This document shows positions 12,264 through 24,500 of a stretch of DNA of 64,000 bases, one piece after another; positions within the stretch are counted from its first letter, which is position 1, and each line of letters starts with the position of its first letter. The position numbers and the translations under genes were made by a program. The DNA comes from Archegozetes longisetosus (lineage: Eukaryota > Arthropoda > Arachnida > Sarcoptiformes > Trhypochthoniidae), in contig JAEMBT020000009.1 in NCBI GenBank assembly GCA_018873245.2, positions 7,439,288 through 7,503,287 on the forward strand, given 5' to 3'. The notes under the pieces are model-generated. The model had not been told where the DNA came from. It searched no databases and saw nothing but the letters and a program-made list of their open reading frames with translations.

Positions 12264-13514
12264 ATGGAATTTATTTTGAACCAAAATCCAACATCTCATT
12301 CCTATAAACAGCTTCAACACCTGTTTGTACGAAGAAGTGATGATTTAATTACTAAAGTTGATTATTGGACTGTTGAAAGTTTGGAAGGTAAACGTTATTT
12401 CATACCTAATATGACATTAATTTAAAGAAAGAACAAACAAGTCATTAAGAGCTATAAAACAGCCAAAAATACCAATAAATTGCTGGCAAGAAATATCAAT
12501 GCCTTCGAATTCATAAAATGGATTATTAAAAACCGTATATTACAAAAGATGGTAAGCATTAAGTATCTCTGTTATAAAAATTGACGAATCGTTCAGATAA
12601 CACACACTTTGATCTCTATGATATATTTTAGAGATCAAAGTGATTTTTGAAGAAAATTCCTAATTTTCATTTAGCCTGTTCCTGTAGGAATCATTAATTT
12701 CAAAAACAGACACTGCTCTGCCATCTCTTCTCTGCAATTATTATTAAATTTGGAAGAATTTCTATTGATATTTATGTTCGAAAGATACAAATTCGATATT
12801 GGGAAGAATGATAAAACATCGATAATTCGTGCATTCGCTGAACTATATGAAGATTATAAAGCGAACTCAATACGACTCGGAGCTTATGCTTTAGAAAATT
12901 TTCTAATTGATGAGAAGAAAATTAATTTGGAAAAACATTTAAATGTTGGAAAATTAATCGGAATTCTTCGAGTTGTGGGATTGAATTATCAAGAATATCT
13001 TGAAACACCAAAACAAGGCTCAAATACAGTATTATTTTTGCGAAGATTTCTATATCTTATAGACATATCCTATATCTATGAATTTGAGGCACACCTGAAG
13101 TTAGATAATACTATTCCAAAACTATTCGAATTCAAGTCGGAAAATATAACAGATTACATCTTCGAAGTTAATGTAATGAAGTATATTGGCAATTATTCAT
13201 TTCAAGAATTCGTTAAACTATTCATCAATAAAATTGAAGAAAATCCTTATTTTCTATTAATTCAGGTCAAAAGAAATTTAAAGTTTACTATAAATTCTAA
13301 AAATAACTTCAATTTCAATCTAAATTCAATTGAATATGAATTATTTGGTGCAATTTTAAGAAAAAGAAATCCAGATAACTCTCATCATGTCTGGACGGTT
13401 ATTGGCATTTATGAAATTAATGATGCAAATGTTTTTGAAGATGAATTAAATAATGAATTTTCAGTTGAAGAATTTGGAAATGTATATTTGTTTAAGAAAA
13501 TTAAAAAAATATAA
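12264..13514 (+). pseudogene. Divergent ubiquitin-specific-protease-like gene (C19 fold), with in-frame stop
   Basis: Two exons: 12264-12551 and 12675-13514, with a 123-nt phase-0 intron (gtaagc donor, tttag acceptor). Exon 2 opens with PVGIINFKNRHCSAISSLQLLLN, broken here as PVGIINFKN and RHCSAISSLQ, which aligns to the USP Cys box (GLxNLGNTCxxNxxLQxLxN). KQGSNTVLFL resembles the QQD box. SHHVW followed by INDANV resembles the His box and its Asp. If functional it would cleave ubiquitin chains, but the boxes are so diverged that activity is doubtful. Codon 54 of exon 1 is TAA (12423), after which the same frame stays open to the donor. An AATAAA is at 13528. It could be a pseudogene, or exon 1 may be wrong. 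Confidence 0.55.
12600..12645. repeat. Hairpin repeat, left of pair around USP-like gene
   Basis: ACTTTGATCTCT and AGAGATCAAAGT flank a short AT loop, within the intron of the USP-like gene. A related hairpin preceded by the same attgacgaat word lies just after the gene at about 13610-13642. Confidence 0.45.
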
Positions 13515-13609
13515 TTTAAATCTTTTGAATAAAGTAGTCTTAGTTTTTAAAATTTGCATTTGTTTGATAATTAATAAATAAAGTGTTGTAAAATTGACGA
13601 ATTTACCCC

Positions 13610-13642
13610 AATCTCTATAATATACTTTACAGATTGAGGTGC
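13610..13642. repeat. Hairpin repeat, right of pair around USP-like gene
   Basis: CCAATCTCT...AGATTGAGG hairpin, preceded by attgacgaat as at 12583, about 95 bp after the stop of the USP-like gene. Confidence 0.4.
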
Positions 13643-13644
13643 TT

Positions 13645-14250
13645 AAGATTTATTTCAAAAAGTATTTCTGTTTTGATAGATTCAACATTACAATAGTGCA
13701 TGCTTAATAAAGACCAAATACTCTACTTTTAAACCATGTTGTTTAGTAGTGCTAGAAAGTGTTAAATGTGATCTTATTTCAATTAGAAATCATTGTTTAT
13801 TGCAGTGACCGGACAGCATGAATAAACTATAAAATGTTACAATAAAGAGCTGATATTGAGTCTTGAGGAACAAATAGTCCCAAAGCGTTGAGTATAGCAC
13901 AGAAAAGGCGCAATTTTAAGATCCCAATTATGTTTTTTAGACTCAAATTTTGCCTTTATAAGCACCCTCTTTTGGTCACAAAGTACTTTCTGACGTGGAG
14001 TAACTTTTATCCCAAAGATTAATTCTACGTTTTGGGAAGTTACGTTGTGACGAAGGGTTAAGAAAGAGGACACAAACAACCCTGTCCTACATCCAGTGGT
14101 CAGTTTGTGCCCTTAGGCGACAATGATGGGCAAGAAAGTAGGGCATTGTTCAAATGACCTGAATACTGTGAGATCGAAAACAAAGATCTGTTTTGATCTC
14201 ACATAAGGTTTGTTAGTCGTCGAAGTCTAATCGCAATTCTTGAACCAATT
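13645..14250. other. Intergenic, no gene seen
   Basis: AT-rich sequence with one 35-bp hairpin near 14170-14205 (GTGAGATC...GATCTCAC). An 80-codon minus-strand frame at 13837-14079 has no recognisable content. Confidence 0.4.
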
Positions 14251-14253
14251 TTA

Positions 14254-14777
14254 CTGACAAGGAAGGTTTCCCAACCGGAAATCACCAATTTTGATGAAAC
14301 TTATAGACATTAATCTTTATGAAAAGTGTATAAAAAATAGAGGTTCAGTTTTTGCTGAGAAACTAATTTGCACCTTATATTAAGCTAATAAGAGTTTAAA
14401 TTTAAGTTTAATTTAATAGCAAATTACAGTAATGATATTCTATGAAATAGTGGGTGAAACAAAGTGATCTACAACAGCTGCACACTATAAAGACACCTTC
14501 TGAGCATTGACTGTTGTCTTCGAAACAAACCAAAATTTGTAAATTTAAAGCAAATTTTAGAAACATTATGAAAGCGATCAGCATCCTGAGTTAAATATTC
14601 AGCTTTGAACCAAGCATATTCAATCATAGGCTGAAAACGAGGAGAGGAAAGTTGGTCAAGCTCAGCTTAATAAGTGAAGACCACAATATTTTTATACTTA
14701 TTTTTCATAAAAATTAATTTCTATAAGTTTCATCTAAATTTTCGGTGATTTTCGGCTTGGGAAACTTTCCTTGTGAG
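14254..14777. mobile_element. MITE with about 90-bp inverted repeats
   Basis: The left end CTGACAAGGAAGGTTTCCCA and the following tens of bases reappear inverted at the right end (complement of CTCACAAGGAAAGTTTCCCA). Both arms include GATGAAACTTATAGA. No coding content. Family not assigned. Confidence 0.65.
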
Positions 14778-14790
14778 AAAGCTCAAATTT

Positions 14791-15298
14791 AGCCCTACAC
14801 TGCATAGTGTAGCAGATCTGCTACACTTCGATCTTAGTCCATTATCTCAATATGACAACATTTACTAGAAATAATGCATACCGTAGCCGATGTGCAACGA
14901 AGCTTTTGAGATTATATAGTTTCGTTATTTATATAAATATGGTTTTCAAGAAAAATAGACATTCATCATTTCTTATTATGTAAATCAACAAGGTACTATA
15001 TATCAACAATTAAAAAATTTTCTAAATTAGGCATATTTTTCATATTTCTTCCAAAAGTTAATAATTTTTGAGTTAAAGGTATGTAGAACAATCAATAACA
15101 TCATAGAAAAGCCCCTTTCCTCAAAATGTTGGTAAATTACAAGAACTTATAAGTTACAGATCAGCCACATTTCTAACAAGTTTTTTCACATAATCCTATC
15201 ATTATAGCTTTTTCAATGATTTTTCCAAAATATATGCTACCGAAAGTGTCTGATGCTAAATTTTCATTGAAAAATAAAAAATCATGCAGTGTAGGGTT
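14791..15298. mobile_element. Possible MITE with CCCTACACTGCAT ends
   Basis: AGCCCTACACTGCAT at the left and the complement of AACCCTACACTGCAT at the right, 508 bp apart, directly beside the preceding MITE. Only about 13 bp of the ends match, so this is weaker. Confidence 0.4.
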
Positions 15299-15299
15299 A

Positions 15300-18280
15300 A
15301 CTAGATAAAGTCTGCGAAGTTTCAATTAAAAAAAATATTTTTAAAAAATGTTATAGCCGTTTAGTTTTATGACAGGTTTCTGGACACACTGTGAGACTGT
15401 GCATTGAACACACTTAAGGTTGAAAAGAAAGATCGTGTTCTCAAATCATGTCTTTTCCAGTTTAAAGTTTAGAATTTGCAACACTTTTTAATAATGACTT
15501 GCTCGACTGAATGCAATCAGAGAGAAAACCAGACAAATGTAAATGATATTTAGTTTGATCGGGTTTTGAATTTTCAAAAATGGATTAGTGTAACATATCG
15601 GAGTTTGTGTAGTGACAGCCCGAATGAACTTATTATTCGTGTGAATAATGAGCAGGAGTTCGATAACATATGTGAGTGTTAATAGATTTAGAAATTTTCA
15701 GAGTTTAAAGTTATGCTTACTTATAATTTTTGATGAATCATTGGGATTAAAGCGACTTTTTTAATGAGTATTTCTTATAAATATTTTTAGGTTAATCATT
15801 ACTTTTTTGGAAGAAAACTAGATGAAATTTATTCGTTGCTTTCCTCTTCGATTGTCATGAAAATGATGTTAAACAGTATTTGATATCTGCCGAAATCTGC
15901 ATTTTGGCTGAATATTTCAGTAGAAATCATTAGAATAGGTACCGATTAATAGCTATCATATCATATATAATAAGAGAGTCAATGAACATTATACTTGTTT
16001 GTATTAATGATGTTTTGAGATAAATAACAAAGGAATTGTTGACTAAAGCAACAGAGAGTAACAGATCATAGTTTGGTTTTGGAAGAATACAAACTGACCA
16101 AAGTTGTGATTGGTTTGAGAAAAAGAATTAGACTTAATACTTGAACTTTATTCGATCTAAAAAGTGTGACTGTTCTCGTGATTTATGGTAATGTTGCTAA
16201 TAATTATTGTACAATTACTCTCATTCAAAGCAGAGACTAATGAATAGATTTTTGGAAATTTTCCTCTTTACTCCTGATATAAATTACTTCTCATTTATAA
16301 GAAGGTCTAAATCTAATTTTGATTGTTGTACTGAATGCATGTCTACCTTTTATATTCACCTTTAAGTTGTATGACTCTTATAACGAATCTGTTTGGAAAA
16401 CTGCAATTTTTGAATTTTGATTTGATAAAAACCTTTTATTCGATATTTGAGCATTTTATATTTGATTAGACTATGTAAAAATGTTTGAAAATTAAGATTA
16501 AATGTCGTTTAAAGTTTTGGCATTCCAACTATCTCTAGTGTAAAATAATTATCATATGAAATTTAATCCTCTTCTCTGATTTGATTTTTCACTTACCGTA
16601 AAATGATTACTATCAGAAAACTTTAATACGAATCATAATCAACTTTTGAATTCAATTTTTTCAAAAATCACAAAACATGTTTGTTGGTCCTCGACTGGCG
16701 TTGTAAGCATGCAGTAAAAGTATGAAAAACGACACTAAACACTATAATATATACTTAAGACATATTTAATATAAATGAAAATAAAGTATTAAAACCAATA
16801 CATGAGTCAATTATATCAAAGGTATAAAATTTGATTAATATAATATTAGTTACAAGACCAATAGTGTAATACCAATACCAATACACTTACATATTAATAC
16901 AATAATATACCAGTATTAATATTAATACCAATTTCTAATACAATCACACCATTATCAATGTTAACTTCTATTACACAAAAACCATTACAACAATACACTG
17001 CGCATAATAGTTGAAAAACTATTTTCATATATACTCTTCCAAAACCTAAAGACTAACTAACAAAACACTCAAAAACAACTTATAGCCTTCAGTCTTACAC
17101 AACACTATGGTCCTGTAAGGATATATAAGTAAGTATAGCAAAAGTATGCATGTCAATTATGCATATTAATTAACTGATCCACAACCCTTAATACATATAA
17201 GACTATATATTTCTAAAAGATTTTCTCTTCACATTTTCTTATTAAAAATTGAAATTAATGTTTAAGTTGTAAAATTACATTTGTAGTGACCAATAATTAA
17301 ATCGACAGATTACAAAGGCTTAGAAATACGTATCGAAACAATACGAAACAATTGAATGAAAGGATTATCAGTATGTCAGATATTTTTAAACATGAAAATA
17401 AACTTTCCTCATAATAGATGAGCGCATACTCTATGATGGGGTAAACATAAAAGATTCATTTAATAAAACTTTCAATCAAAATAAACACTTAATGAACAAC
17501 GCTTTATATGTTTAACTCAGTTATTTTTCTTTTAATCGAATTATTCAATATTAAGTCATCGAAAAGAGTTAAACGTTTGTATATCAAAGATAACTATTAA
17601 TGTAAATCTAATAATAGTCACAAAAATGACTTCTATTATATAAAGTTTCGATAATTTATTATCAATTTTGTAGTACGCGCTCAAATTTATTTAATCAAAA
17701 TATAATTCCCTTACGAATAAAAGACGCCTTTAGAAGCTCAGACATGTCGTTGATGATCCTATCCTTAATATAAAATATTCTCAGTAAGAATAATCTAATA
17801 GTCCTACAAAGGAACAACTTAAACTGAGGAGGTTAGATCGAGACTGTCCTAACACTAATTTAAACTGTCATGAATATTTCGATAATCTCAAGACGATTTT
17901 CGCTCACGAGCACTTTAAATCTGAAAATTGACTGTAAAAACTAAGCTTTTTATTGTTGTTGAGTATTTAAAGCTTCTTAAACTATAAAACACTTCACTGC
18001 AAAAAACTTTAGATGTGAACATTTATAACGTTTCTAAACAATTAATATTGAATTTGTAATTATACGAGTGTTCTTTACTCAATGAAATAGTTCTAAATTG
18101 AATTGTTATTTTAAGGTGTGATTCGAGCTCATAAGTAGAAATTGTGTTAGTTATAACAGAATCATCCTATAGATTAATGCTATATCGAAATTATTTGGAT
18201 CTAACCTCAACATCTTATGCTGTTTTTTGTTGGTCTTACATAAAGAAAACAATAGTGATCACACATAAAACATTGTAAAG
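15300..18280. other. Intergenic, no gene seen; simple AATACCAATA-rich stretch
   Basis: About 3 kb without a supportable gene. Around 16780-17000 the sequence is low-complexity, with many AATACCAAT/ATTAATA words. Confidence 0.5.
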
Positions 18281-18284
18281 TCGT

Positions 18285-18290
18285 TTTATT
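18285..18290 (-). terminator. Poly(A) signal of the fatty acid synthase gene
   Basis: AATAAA on the minus strand, about 170 nt after the stop codon at 18458. Confidence 0.55.
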
Positions 18291-18457
18291 GAACCCCCAA
18301 CCAAGTGGATAATTTTCTTCTATATATACGATATAATGAATTCTTCGTAAAGTAGTAAAAGTCAACATGAATCGAAATATTGTCCAGTACCATTCTTACC
18401 GTAAAACCATTGCAACCCAATACTCTCCACCCTTATCTGAGGTATCGGTGTTCACAA

Positions 18458-18577
18458 TTAAGGCTGATTAATTTCAAAATAATTGTTGATAGATGTAATA
18501 ACTTGATTCTTATTATTAGACATAAATGTTTGATGATCTCCATCGAGAACAATAACATCACATTTTCCTGACACGAT
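18458..18577 (-). CDS. FAS exon 9: thioesterase C-terminus with catalytic histidine
   Basis: A 60-nt intron separates it from exon 8. Encodes [17 protein letters not shown], where GDH supplies the thioesterase histidine, then 25 more residues to TAA at 18458-18460. It is too short for a simple ORF search and was found by following the frame that encodes [18 protein letters not shown] at the end of exon 8 to a gtatta donor. Confidence 0.85.
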   Translation of the reverse strand: MVSGKCDVIVLDGDHQTFMSNNKNQVITSINNYFEINQP

Positions 18578-21500
18578 CTGTAATCAAAGCAATTCATTAA
18601 ACTCTATTCATAAACGATTATAATAATCGTTTAATACCTCATTGAAGTCATAGTCGTGTTTGGTAACATGCTTTCGACTCTTGTCACCGAGCACATAATC
18701 TTTAGATCTGATAAGCAATAAATTCCCACCAAACTTAACAGAATGTGTTGAATACTTAAAAGACTGATAAATTTGCGAGTGTGTGATTCAATCGCGAACT
18801 CAACACATTTCGGATCATATTTAAATCCACTCAAATCGAGAAATATTTTTGAAACTTTCTCAGCTCTTTCATTTTTAGGAGTATTTTTCAATGTATTATA
18901 AACTGCTTTTAAATCAGTACTGACCTTATCCTCGAGAAAAGTAACTAATGATGTAGCATGAAAATCTACGTCATCATTTGATTGATAAAACCTAGCGATT
19001 TCTATCTGATCCGATCTGAACTGAATTGGAGATGAATCCAAAACAATGACTTTTGGATCAAATCCTGATTTATTTTTCAATTGTATCCCCATTTCATAAG
19101 CAATTACACCTCCAGCTGAATAACCGATTAATTGGTAGTTAGACTCGATATCTGGAAATTTTTCTTTTATCAAAATCAAATAATACTCAGCCATTGCCTC
19201 TATTGTCTCTAATCTATTGCATTCTTGTATCCAATTAAGACCAATTACAGGTCTATTTAAACTTTCAGCAATCGGTTTGAATAAGTCATAGGTTCCGTTG
19301 ATTGGCGGCAAGTAAAATATAGGTTTCCCTTCTAATATAGCGTTCAAGTAAGTTATGCTTTCGATCGGAATTTGAAATATAAAATTAAATCTAGAAATTC
19401 GAAGATTTCTGGAAGACCTGTATACTCCAGAATTTATCTGTTTTATATCAGCGATTTTTAGGTTACGGACTTCCTGAATGGTCAGAAACAAATCGAAATC
19501 TCTCTCAATTATTAGCTTTATTTCCGTTGTCATTAGAGAATCAATTCCTAAATCAACTAATTCTTTATTTAGATCCAAATTCTTGTAGTCCTCAATACCT
19601 AGGATATGCGCCATTGATATCATGAGATCCTGTTTATCATCAATAGGTTTGTGTTTAGATTCGAGTTCTAGAAAACTCGAACAAATAGAATATTCTGATT
19701 GCAGAAAACGATCCAAAAGAGCTAGCAGGAATACATTAATTGAGGCTCAAATCCAATCAGATTAATCAGATTTTCAGTAAAACTATTAACAAAATTACCT
19801 GTAATTTCAACGAGTCCCCACTGAATTGCTAGCCCATGCAAGCCATCCTTACGTCTTAGTTCACAAATTCTTTCCATCACTGAGTTAGTAAATCCATAAT
19901 TAGTTTGACCTGCATTTCCACGAGATGAAATCAAGGAAGAATATACCACAAAATAATCGATTTTAGGGTACATTTTACGCGTAATTGAGTCCAAATTAAT
20001 CAAGGCATTAGACTTTGGATCAAAAACTTTTTTAAATGTTTCTGAGGTTTGATTCTCGTAAAGAGCATCATGTAATACAAGTGATAAGTGAAATATGCCA
20101 CCAATAGGTCCAAGACTTGAAGCTTCTTCTAACAAACTTTTAGTGCCCTTCAATTTAGATGCGTCTTCAGTTGAAATCTTAACATTTACTCCAAGTTGTT
20201 TGAAATATTTGAGTCTTGAGTGTTGATACGGCTCCTTAGGGCCATACCTCGAGGTCAGAATCAATATTTTTGCACCTCTTTCTATCATCCAATTCGCTAA
20301 TTCTAAACCCATTCCTCCCAAACCACCTGTTATTATGTATGACTTATTTGGATAAAAAGCAGTTCTGGGAGTGGCTAACATTTTAAATGGTTTTGTCAAT
20401 GAGTTATCATTTTGTTGATCTCTGATTTTAATTAAAACTTTTCCAATGTGTTTCCCGCTGGCCATAAAACGAAATGCTTTTTCACATTGATTTACATTGA
20501 AAACTGTTCGATTCAATGGTTTAACGACTCCGTTCTTGATGCCCTCTTCAATCAGATCTCTAATCATTTTTCTTTGTTTAATAATATGTGGTGGACAATT
20601 GTTCTCACTTATGAGCAAAGTGTCCAAAAATATTCCATGAAATGTCTTATTTCTGAGTAGACGCGAAGTATCTGTTCGAAATTTACAAAATAAATACTTT
20701 TCAGACAAGTTTAAAAATTTCTTAGTGTATTTTCTAAATATCATTATTGAAATAAGTATTTTCTGTTCAACTTTCATGCATTTCAAATTTAATTGTTATT
20801 AAATCATTAATAGATCGTTTATAAAAAAACAAGTGACAGCTTATCTTTTTTCCAGTAAAATGTTCAAATTTTAGTGATTTGTGAAAATACTTACACAGAA
20901 TACTATCTTTTGCTAAATCATATTTCCCGATCTCGAGAAAGCGTCCATTATTCGCTAGACACTCAAGACTTGCCTGAAGTTTTTCTTCAGACAACGAATT
21001 GAGTACAACATCAACTCCCAATCCATTAGTTTCTGACATAATATGTCTTTTGAAACTTAAATCGCGAGAAGAGGAAAAGTTTCGATCAGTAAGTTTTGGA
21101 AATAACTTCTTAAGAAATTCTCTTTTCTCATCAGATCCAACTGTTATGAATAGATAACAATCGAGGCTGAGACATATAGAGATAGCTGCCTGTCCGACAC
21201 CACCACTTCCTGAATGGATTAAAACTTTCTCTCTAGGCTTAAGATTTCCTCTTATAATAAGTGCATAATAAGCAGTCGCATAAACTACTGGTACTGTGGC
21301 CGCATCTTCGAGTGACCAATTTTTGGGAACGGAGAATATAAATTGTGGATCTCTAATCACAACAGTTGTGGCCAAACATTTCGATGGGCCCATTCCCATA
21401 ACTCTATTTCCTTTTTCATCAAAACCAGAAAATTCGAATCCGAGCATACCCTCTTGATCTGCCATATCACCAGAGAATTCATCGACTGATAATTTGCCTA

Positions 21501-24500
21501 TAATTTAAATTCATATGCAAATCAATCAACTTTATTACAGATTTCTAAAGTTAAGCTTAAAAGTTTTCTAGTATCCTAAAATACTGTAATTTTCGAATTT
21601 TTAAGTAAGGTTAGGTTTGAATTTCGCATGTTACTAACTCTCTGGTTATTAACTAGAATTATCTGTCGATTTGAAAAGCCCAAATATAATTTTTGTGAGT
21701 AGTATTTAACGAAAATACCAAAATGTGAACAGCTGTAAGTAATTTTTTGGGATATATTCATTCAAATGGTAGCATTTATAAGTTCATTCCATAACTACTT
21801 ATCATACTTCATGTAATCCGATGTGTAAACTTTTATTATGAATTCTAATCTAAAATACAAAAATATACGAAAGAGACGTCACTCACCAGTTGCTAACATA
21901 ATATCTTTGAAGTTCAATGAAGCATAAGTGATATGATAAATTGTTTCCTCTTCTTTTCTTCCAATTGGCCAATACTTATGCTCGGATTCAAACCAGTTAA
22001 AACTCGATAGATCTCCTCTTGTAGTCATATTCAAAATGCAATGCTCTGTCGACACTACTTTTGGAAACGGATCTATAGAATATAGCTTAAAACTACCAAG
22101 CTTGTGATCATGCAAAACATTCATCTTTAGATCTTGTCTTATAATTTTCTCTAAAAATTTATTATTATTCGTAAAATCCAATAAGTTCTCATTGATATTC
22201 CGATCAAAGTTGAAAATACACCGAATTTTATTACCATTCGGTTCTCTAGCCAAAGACTTGAAAAAACCGAGGATACCATTAATAGGTTCATCATTAGCGA
22301 TAAGCCAAAGATTTTCTCCTTCAGGCTTTGTTTCCATTGATTTGAATTCTGCTTGCAATCTTTCAATCCATGACTCATAGTCGTTTGATATATGAAAAAA
22401 TACCTGTTTATCAATTTGTATATCATATGATAATTTGCGGAAGAAAAGTGCGTTAGCATGAAATGAGTCGGTTTTTGTTGATATCAAATGGAAGCCAGCT
22501 TTTACGGCCTCTTTTATGACTTGACTTTTTCTTGTTTTACAGTAATCCAAATCGAAAAGGTTACAGATGACTTGTTCGGCAAAAGTGATTGTATCTCTAC
22601 AAATGATAAGTAGAAAACCCATTGGTTTCAATGTTATCCAAACTGATTTAAACAATAGCTTCAAATCAATAGGGATTTTTGAAGATAACTGGCAAACACT
22701 CGTGTCTTTATATATAATCAAGTCGATGTCGTTCATATCTGGGGGAAGCCTTGACTTGTCCGTAATCCATTCTTTTATCTGTAAATCGTGTTTCAGTTCT
22801 GTGGATATTTCATCAGGTCTTGGGTGTAATAAAGAATAATTCATTTGTTCATCACGTAGAGTAGGCTTAATTAGATCCATAACATTAGAATACATGATCG
22901 CCGAACTCTGATTAACCTCAAGAAAGTTAATATCATTTGTGACTTTGTTTTCGATGACCGTCAGTAACTGTAATTTCAGTAGTAGCTCATTATTGAAGGA
23001 TTCAATGAGAACATCTCTATCAATGGTGGATAAATTTGTTCTGAACATCGACTTTATATTTTCTAGACTATATTCTCCTTCAAATTTTACTAATTGTTTA
23101 AGAAGCTGATGCAAATAATTATCTTTAGTATCGTCAAAAATATCGATTTTGTTGTAGTTCTTGACGATTTCAGCTCTATTATCATTTTCTATCATAAAAT
23201 CAGTTGAAATCTTATACTTTTCGGCCACTTCTAAAGCAAGTCTATCACAAGCTCTCAAATAATCCAACAAATAATTCTGGTTATCATAAGTTACAACTTC
23301 ATCATACGCTATAAATCGATAAGTTCCAACAATAGGTTTCTGAGAGCCTAGGTTTCTCTGAGCAAGACTTGCTCTAACTCCATGATATTCTAAACCTATA
23401 GAGACGCCGATATTTAAGTTACGGTCAAAAATACATTCAAATTCTGGATTTTCTCCTGATTGTTTTGCCTCGTCTATTAGTGTTCTTGGATCACATCTTA
23501 AGTAGTCTATATGAGCTGGTAGTCGAAGAGCTCTCGAAGTTGAGCTTAAAATAGACATTTGTATCATAGAGTCAGCAAAAGTGATCCAATTATCAGTCCA
23601 TTTGACTCGAGCCCTTAGTTTTCTATTATCTTGAAATGCGTTCGTAATACATTGAAAACTTTGCCCGTAATCATAGCCTCTAAGCCTAAATTCCTTATAA
23701 ATGTCTTTTGTTTCCAAAACAATATTTTCTGATTTCAGTACATCGAAAGGCTGATTTTCATCTAATATATACTTATATTTCAGTAATGGTTCGTCCTTTA
23801 GGGCAAAAATTTTTCCATTGCAAACATTTGTTTCACTTTCATAAATAACAAAATCTCCATTCGCTTCATTGACTGTTATAAAGTTTTTTGATTCAGTGCT
23901 GGACAAAATTGTGGCGCGATTTATAGAAACGTTTCTGAATTCTACTGGAAATTCTTCATAAGAGACTCCATTTCTTTGAGCAAAAGTTTCCATGCAAGTA
24001 GGAGATAACCAGTAGCCGGAAATAAAATTCTTCCATCGACGCGATGTCCAGATAGATACGAATCTTTCTCGTCCTATGCGAAAGTGAAAAATTCTGTATT
24101 AATAGTCTTAAATAAATTACCGAACAATTCAGATAAAAAAGAAAATAATTTTTGTTAATACTAAGATAATGTATATACTATTCAATAATTAAATAAAAAA
24201 TGTATTAGGCTATTGCAGATTCGAATAAATCTTCGATACATAGCTTCAAAATGTCTAATTAATTGGAATATATTACGAAAATTACCCTCAAATCAACTAC
24301 AGTGGTCCGCTTATTACAATCAGATATATTGAAACAATCTGGATATAATGCAACTGCGTAAGACTTCTTGTGATCCCATTTGACGAGAGATGATACAGAA
24401 CGAGTTCCGTTCGAGACCGGATATTCAACTTTTGGATATAACTTTTCAATCGATGGATTAAATCCAAGTGTATATAAATTTCCAATACTTGTTAACAATT

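Noticed and set aside
18380..18571. 63-codon plus-strand ORF
   Set aside because: Antisense to FAS exon 9, which carries the thioesterase histidine.
20767..20894. Open frame running past FAS exon 7 ([17 protein letters not shown]) as coding or as an alternative exon
   Set aside because: A gtaagt donor at 20894 and an acceptor at 20672 give a join that matches the enoyl reductase; the extension does not match the family.
22151..22839. Several ORFs on either strand inside FAS exon 6
   Set aside because: They overlap well-supported FAS coding sequence in other frames and have no content of their own.
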